This document shows, one piece after another, positions 13,206-17,092 of a stretch of 17,092 bases of DNA; position 1 is the first letter of the stretch; every line of letters begins with the position of its first letter. The notes under the pieces were generated by a model that did not search any database, was not told where the DNA came from, and saw nothing but the letters and a program-made list of their open reading frames with translations. Both the position numbers and the translations under genes were made by a program. The stretch covers positions 1 to 17,092 of the forward strand of contig SBBT01000077.1 in assembly GCA_005239595.1 (NCBI GenBank), given 5' to 3'. Source of the stretch: Candidatus Troglogloeales bacterium (GTDB lineage Bacteria; Nitrospirota; Nitrospiria; SBBL01; SBBT01).

Positions 13206-14795
13206 CTATCTTGCCGCCACATGCTTAAGCCCCCGGTCGCGTTCCGCAAGCGACGCCTTATATTGCTCCAGGAGATCAAACTCCTCTGCGGAAGTTAAGA
13301 TGGCAACCTGATCGTTTTCCCAGTCGCGTTTGATACTTCCAAAAACGGGAAGTCTGCTTTTCCATCGAAACACAATATAGTAAATAAGAAAAAGAATCAC
13401 CCATCCCGGCCCCGCAATTCGTCCCAGCGTATGGGTCCAGACCACAACACCCAGAAGCGCCGCGGTTGAGATAGCCCCGATCACACTAAGGAGGGAAAAT
13501 TCTGTCTTGCCCGCCACCACATTAATCGGCATCTTATAAGGCCGGGGGGTATAAGGGTCCTTCACCCGCAAGACAATTAAGGCGATAAAAACCAGGAAGT
13601 AGGCCAGTGTCGCCCCAAACGCATACATATTGACCAACGCATCCATTGCCTTCTCTCCGAACGAGAAGGCAAAGGCAACCTGGACGGCAGCCACCCCTGA
13701 AAAAAAGACCACGCTCCGCACCGGCGTGTGAAATTTTGGATGAACCGCGCTAAACCACGGGGAGACCAGATGAAACTCGCTCATGCTGTATGTCAATCGG
13801 GAGGCCCCCATCACACCGGTATTGGCTGAAATCAGAACAATGGTGGCACCCAGGAAGGCGGCAACCGGCCCGGCAAGAAAACCGACATAAGGAATATTGC
13901 TTGCCAACATGGCCACCGGATCGGACTGATGCGCGGCCAATTCCTGCCAGGGGAGAATGCCGAGGGCCAAAACAGGGAAGGCCATCGCAAAAAGCAAGAC
14001 CACGATAATCAGCGCGATGGAGGTGCGCGGTATAATCGTGGAGGGACGTCTGGTTTCCTGGGCCGCCTGGGAGATCGACTCCAGCCCGACATACGAAATG
14101 ATCGCAACAGAGACGGCGTAAAAAAACTGCTCCACGGAGGGGAAATCGGTCCGAAATTGCCTATCCATCATTTGAGGATCCCAGGCAAATAGAAAACCAA
14201 AGACGATCAAGGTCGATTCCAAAACCATATCGATCGCCCCGATAAATTCGTTAAATAACGACGACTCCCGAATCCCCCGAATATTTAAAATCATGAGTAA
14301 GAAAACAATTCCGAGCGATTCGGCGGCCCAAATGAGGTTCACCCTTTCAAAGGGACCGATATCAATGACGTAGGTCTGGATAGCGGGAAAATAGAAGTTG
14401 ATGTACCCGGCAGAGGCGACGGCAAAAAGGGAGATACAGATCGTATAGTCGAGCAGGAGGGCGGCTCCGGTAATAAACCCCCAAATGTCGCCCAGTCCGC
14501 GGAGGGCGTAATACTTTCCGCCACCGGCAACAGGATAGGCGGCGGCCAACTCCGTATGCGCCAGGCCGACCATAATATAAACAAGGCCGGCGACAAAAAA
14601 AGCGAAGGGGGCTCCTCCCTGCGCGGCCCCTACCACCAGGCCGAGCGCCACGTAGACATCCGCGCCGACATCGGCATATCCCCAGCAGAACGACCCCCAA
14701 ATAGAGACATCTCTTCTTAATGCAGCAGGCGGTTTAGACGGCGCAAGAGACACGGGTTCAGATGACAATGGAACCTCCACTGTATAAGGCGACAC
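13206..14795 (-). CDS. APC-superfamily permease
   Basis: A cytoplasmic-membrane secondary transporter of 529 residues with about 12 hydrophobic segments after a 30-residue polar N-terminus and before a charged tail of about 55 residues. The first helix (SFCWGYADVGADVYVALGLV), the HTELAAAYPVAGGGKYYALR loop and the ISYVGLESISQAAQETRRPS segment are APC features. Usual APC substrates are amino acids or polyamines, but KimA-type members of the superfamily carry K+, and linked USP and RCK genes make an ion substrate worth considering. The boundary given is GTG 14795, the longest frame, but it lacks a Shine-Dalgarno and abuts a hairpin. TTG 14768 has GGAGG 5 nt upstream and may be the true start (520 aa). 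It heads the operon and has a strong promoter upstream. Confidence 0.9.
   Translation of the reverse strand: MSPYTVEVPLSSEPVSLAPSKPPAALRRDVSIWGSFCWGYADVGADVYVALGLVVGAAQGGAPFAFFVAGLVYIMVGLAHTELAAAYPVAGGGKYYALRGLGDIWGFITGAALLLDYTICISLFAVASAGYINFYFPAIQTYVIDIGPFERVNLIWAAESLGIVFLLMILNIRGIRESSLFNEFIGAIDMVLESTLIVFGFLFAWDPQMMDRQFRTDFPSVEQFFYAVSVAIISYVGLESISQAAQETRRPSTIIPRTSIALIIVVLLFAMAFPVLALGILPWQELAAHQSDPVAMLASNIPYVGFLAGPVAAFLGATIVLISANTGVMGASRLTYSMSEFHLVSPWFSAVHPKFHTPVRSVVFFSGVAAVQVAFAFSFGEKAMDALVNMYAFGATLAYFLVFIALIVLRVKDPYTPRPYKMPINVVAGKTEFSLLSVIGAISTAALLGVVVWTHTLGRIAGPGWVILFLIYYIVFRWKSRLPVFGSIKRDWENDQVAILTSAEEFDLLEQYKASLAERDRGLKHVAAR
14774..14778 (-). promoter_or_regulatory. ribosome binding site that would select TTG 14768 for the APC permease
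   Basis: GGAGG on the minus strand ends 5 nt before the TTG at 14766-14768. Neither GTG 14795 nor GTG 14780 has a comparable element. This would shorten the permease by nine residues, all outside the membrane core. Confidence 0.5.
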
Positions 14796-14817
14796 GCATC
14801 CCGCGAAGAAGGGATGC
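14796..14817 (-). promoter_or_regulatory. leader hairpin before the APC permease
   Basis: GCATCCC (14796-14802) and GGGATGC (14811-14817) form a perfect 7-bp stem with an 8-nt loop. It lies inside the leader expected from the strong promoter at 14857-14886 and touches the GTG start at 14795. No T run follows, so it is not an intrinsic terminator. It may stabilise the message or affect start choice. Confidence 0.45.
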
Positions 14818-14856
14818 CATCTTTTGAGGATGTAGACTTGAGAAAGAAACCGGCTC

Positions 14857-14886
14857 AGTATAGGGTGGGCCCGGCAGGAATGTCAA
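14857..14886 (-). promoter_or_regulatory. strong sigma-70 promoter of the APC/USP operon
   Basis: On the minus strand a perfect TTGACA (14881-14886) is followed after 18 nt by TATACT (14857-14862, 5 of 6 consensus bases). The start would lie near 14850, leaving a leader of about 55 nt to GTG 14795 or 82 nt to TTG 14768. Confidence 0.7.
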
Positions 14887-14950
14887 CCAAGCACCGCTGG
14901 CATGTCAAGCCGCTGGGATTGGATTTACGCTATTAGATTCCGTTGTGTCT

Positions 14951-15097
14951 TTAGGGGTTCCTAAGACCTCTGTGAGAGCGGAAAAATATTGCCGTATTGT
15001 CTCCCCAATCGGGCCAGCCAAAAACAATCACCATGACTATGCCGATGATCACAGACAGGGTGATTGAAACGATCAGGCACTTTTTAAATTCGGTCAT
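14951..15097 (-). CDS. putative 48-aa single-helix membrane protein
   Basis: A small unrecognised frame with good start signals: ATG 15097 is preceded by AAGGGAG (15104-15110) with a 6-nt spacer. The product has a polar N-terminus (MTEFKK), one hydrophobic helix at about residues 7-26 rich in I, V, L and G, then a short polar C-terminus (PDWGDNTAIFFRSHRGLRNP). Upstream in-frame ATG 15124 and the frame start at 15148 lack this ribosome binding site. It sits alone in the gap between the APC operon and the divergent tal-pgi gene; no clear promoter was found. The helix and the Shine-Dalgarno are the only support, so it remains tentative. Confidence 0.5.
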   Translation of the reverse strand: MTEFKKCLIVSITLSVIIGIVMVIVFGWPDWGDNTAIFFRSHRGLRNP

Positions 15098-15384
15098 GAG
15101 ACACTCCCTTTGCTGTTCAATCATTGAGATGCCATCAGCGTAACACATCGGAATTTCAATCTCTATCTAAACCTTACCACTCCAGACACAACTCGGCCAC
15201 GCCTTCCCCTTGTATTTTATAACCGACCCATCTAGAATGATAAACAGGTCTCCCCTTCCTGGAAGTGTTAATGTCCGAAGATTCTCCATCGAAGAGGGAA
15301 GGCCTCTAAATTCTTAATAAAAACGATTGGTAGATCGGCTTTGAATCAACAGGCATCATTCGGCAGGCATCCTGGAGGTATTCC
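15098..15384. other. intergenic region between the small membrane protein and tal-pgi
   Basis: I find no further gene here. It holds a possible plus-strand promoter (15210-15238), a short AGAGG-GAAGG-CCTCT hairpin near 15293-15307, and CAGGCATC repeated at 15350-15357 and 15364-15371 just before the tal-pgi ribosome binding site. No riboswitch or tRNA fold was recognised. Confidence 0.5.
15210..15238 (+). promoter_or_regulatory. possible sigma-70 promoter for tal-pgi
   Basis: TTGTAT (15210-15215) and TAGAAT (15233-15238, 5 of 6 consensus bases) are 17 nt apart. If used, the leader would be about 140 nt. The -35 is poor, so this is a weak call. Confidence 0.35.
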
Positions 15385-17092
15385 ATGAATCCGCTTGTAC
15401 AATTAGGAGAGTTGGGGCAAAGCCCCTGGTACGATTACATCCAACGGAGTTTGATCACCTCCGGGGAGCTCAAAACGATGATCGAGACGGACGGCCTGCG
15501 TGGAATGACCTCCAATCCCTCTATCTTTGAAAAGGCGATCGGCGGAAGCACCGACTATAATCCGTCTCTTAAACAGGCGCTCTCCGAAGGAATGGGGGTT
15601 AAGCAGATATACGAAACCCTCGCCATTCGGGACATCCAGGACGCAGCGGACCTGTTCTATCCGGTCTATGAAAAATCCCAGGCAAAGGACGGCTATGTCT
15701 GCCTGGAGGTCGCCCCCGACCTTGCCCACCAGACGGAGGAGACAGTTAAAGAGGCGAGAAGGCTTTTTACTGCGGTCGGCCGCGAGAACGTGATGATCAA
15801 GGTTCCTGGAACCAGGGAAGGCATTCCAGCCATTGAGCGTTTACTTGGAGAGGGAATGAATATCAATATCACCCTCCTCTTTAGCGTCGAGGTCTACGAA
15901 CAGATCGCACAGGTCTATATCCGCGGCCTTGAAACCTTTGCCTCGCGCGGGGGGGATTTAAGCAGGCTTGCATCGGTTGCAAGTTTCTTTATCAGCCGAA
16001 TCGACAGCCTGATCGACAGCCAGCTTTCAGATAAGGAGAACGAGACGACCGACTCCGGGAAGAAGGCCCTTATAAAAAGCCTGGTCGGCAAAGCGGCCAT
16101 CGCCAATGCTAAGATCGCCTACCTTAAGTTTCAGGAAATCTTTGGGAGCAATCGCTTTCTTGTCTTGAAAAACAAAGGGGCCAAGGTTCAGCGCCTCCTT
16201 TGGGCCAGCACCAGCACAAAAAACCCAAACTATCCCGACACTTATTACGTTGACGCGCTGATTGCCCCGGAAACCGTCAACACCATGCCGGCGGCGACAT
16301 TTTCGGCTTTTCGTGAACACGGAAAGACGGCTGGCGGGCTCCTGACTGGAATCGATGAGGCCAGAGAAACCATGCTGCATCTTGCCGGTTGCGGCATTGA
16401 CATTCATCAGGCCACCGACAAACTGTTATCGGACGGCGTCCGCATCTTTTCCGACGCGTTTGATCAGCTCATGGGCACGATCAGCAAGAAACGCAAGGCG
16501 TTGCTGGGCGATACGACGGCCACCATTGCCGCCTCGTTGGGACCGTCAGGCGAGGCAGCAGCGGACCGATTGAAAATGTTACAGCAACAGAACTTTGTGC
16601 GACGGCTCTGGGCCAAAGATCCGGGCCTTTGGCACCAGGACCCCGCCCATCAAAAAATCATCCAAAACGCCTTAGGCTGGCTGCAGATTACGGAGCAACA
16701 GACGCGCCACATGGACACCATCCAAGCGATTTCGGAATCGGCGCGGGGGTTCAAACATCTCCTCCTGTTGGGAATGGGGGGAAGCAGCCTCACTCAAGAG
16801 GTCTTTCGAATTACATTTGGTGCCATACCGGGCTACCCGGAACCTCATGTCCTGGACAGCACGAATCCAGCAGAGATCAGAGGCATTGAAAAGCGGATTG
16901 ATCTTGCCAGGACACTTTTTATCATCGCAAGTAAATCGGGCACAACCATCGAGCCGCTGATGCTTTATCTCTATTTCTTCAATCGCCTGCGGGAAATCAA
17001 AGGGGAGAAGGCGGGGGAACATTTTATCGCGATCACCGATCCCGGATCGTCTCTTGAAACTCTGGCCCGGGAGGACCGGCTAAAAGCGGTCC
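15385..17092 (+). CDS. bifunctional transaldolase/phosphoglucose isomerase, 3' truncated by window
   Basis: The frame is open from ATG 15385 to the window end, giving 569 residues. GGAGG six nucleotides upstream supports the start. Residues 1 to about 370 are a transaldolase: D17 (SPWYDYIQRS), TSNPSIFEKAI at 42-52, Schiff-base lysine K139 in MIKVPGT, and LWASTSTKNP near 272. From about 400 a phosphoglucose isomerase domain begins, with LGMGGSSL at 462-469, LDSTNPAEI and the sugar-phosphate SKSGTT at 516-521. Known fusions of this kind are about 950 residues, so roughly 380 C-terminal residues, including the rest of the isomerase site, lie outside. The protein would link the pentose phosphate pathway (sedoheptulose-7-P + glyceraldehyde-3-P exchange) to glucose-6-P/fructose-6-P in the cytosol. 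The truncation is only the window edge. Confidence 0.95.
   Translation, partial: MNPLVQLGELGQSPWYDYIQRSLITSGELKTMIETDGLRGMTSNPSIFEKAIGGSTDYNPSLKQALSEGMGVKQIYETLAIRDIQDAADLFYPVYEKSQAKDGYVCLEVAPDLAHQTEETVKEARRLFTAVGRENVMIKVPGTREGIPAIERLLGEGMNINITLLFSVEVYEQIAQVYIRGLETFASRGGDLSRLASVASFFISRIDSLIDSQLSDKENETTDSGKKALIKSLVGKAAIANAKIAYLKFQEIFGSNRFLVLKNKGAKVQRLLWASTSTKNPNYPDTYYVDALIAPETVNTMPAATFSAFREHGKTAGGLLTGIDEARETMLHLAGCGIDIHQATDKLLSDGVRIFSDAFDQLMGTISKKRKALLGDTTATIAASLGPSGEAAADRLKMLQQQNFVRRLWAKDPGLWHQDPAHQKIIQNALGWLQITEQQTRHMDTIQAISESARGFKHLLLLGMGGSSLTQEVFRITFGAIPGYPEPHVLDSTNPAEIRGIEKRIDLARTLFIIASKSGTTIEPLMLYLYFFNRLREIKGEKAGEHFIAITDPGSSLETLAREDRLKAV

Noticed and set aside
13169..13279. N-terminal extension of the small membrane protein overlapping the permease
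   Set aside because: It would overlap the permease by 74 nt, whereas ATG 13168 has a good GGGGAG ribosome binding site.
15350..15371. Direct repeat CAGGCATC twice before tal-pgi
   Set aside because: Eight bases with a 6-nt gap is within chance for a region this size and shows no dyad; noted in the intergenic entry only.
1..17092. Search for tRNA, rRNA, CRISPR arrays, insertion sequences, att sites, toxin-antitoxin pairs and known riboswitches
   Set aside because: No cloverleaf, regularly spaced repeats, transposase, integrase or recognisable riboswitch core was seen on either strand; the window reads as core chromosome.

Overview
The window looks like an ordinary chromosomal segment of a free-living Gram-negative-type bacterium with moderately high GC. 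The lineage cannot be fixed from the sequence. The mix of a transaldolase/glucose-6-phosphate isomerase fusion, a K+-independent H+-pyrophosphatase, a glyA-nrdR pair and Rcp1-type response regulators would fit Nitrospirota or a neighbouring phylum, but that is inference. Genes are densely packed and mostly intact. I see no rRNA, tRNA, insertion sequence, prophage or CRISPR array.

Layout, left to right. (1) 1-259: C-terminal end of an FtsX-type ABC permease. (2) 340-3519, plus strand: uvrA (nucleotide excision repair) followed by a small unrecognised protein. (3) 3667-6442, plus strand: two tandem Rcp1-like single-domain response regulators, then a REC-GGDEF-EAL protein with intact synthase and phosphodiesterase motifs. 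Convergent to it, 2 nt away, is a YajQ-family protein; some members of that family bind cyclic di-GMP. (4) 7144-9180, plus strand: hppA, a proton-pumping pyrophosphatase with the K+-independent signature. It is divergent from yajQ, and both genes have near-consensus sigma-70 promoters. (5) 9216-14795, minus strand. In transcription order this holds an APC-superfamily permease, a two-helix small membrane protein, a membrane-anchored universal stress protein, a short RCK_N-only protein, a full RCK_N/RCK_C protein, glyA and nrdR. (6) 14951-15097, minus strand: a probable 48-residue single-helix membrane protein. (7) 15385-end, plus strand: a transaldolase/phosphoglucose isomerase fusion cut off by the window edge.

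The locus most worth following up is 11167-14795. It places an APC permease with a small membrane partner, a tethered USP nucleotide-binding domain and two translationally coupled RCK proteins, which suggests an ion or solute importer gated by nucleotides. The RCK pair has its own promoter, and the whole 16-bp spacer of that promoter is nearly filled by a perfect 15-bp palindrome, a likely operator. A second theme is cyclic di-GMP signalling at 3667-6939, where a bifunctional turnover enzyme, two orphan receiver proteins and a possible cyclic di-GMP effector (YajQ) sit together.
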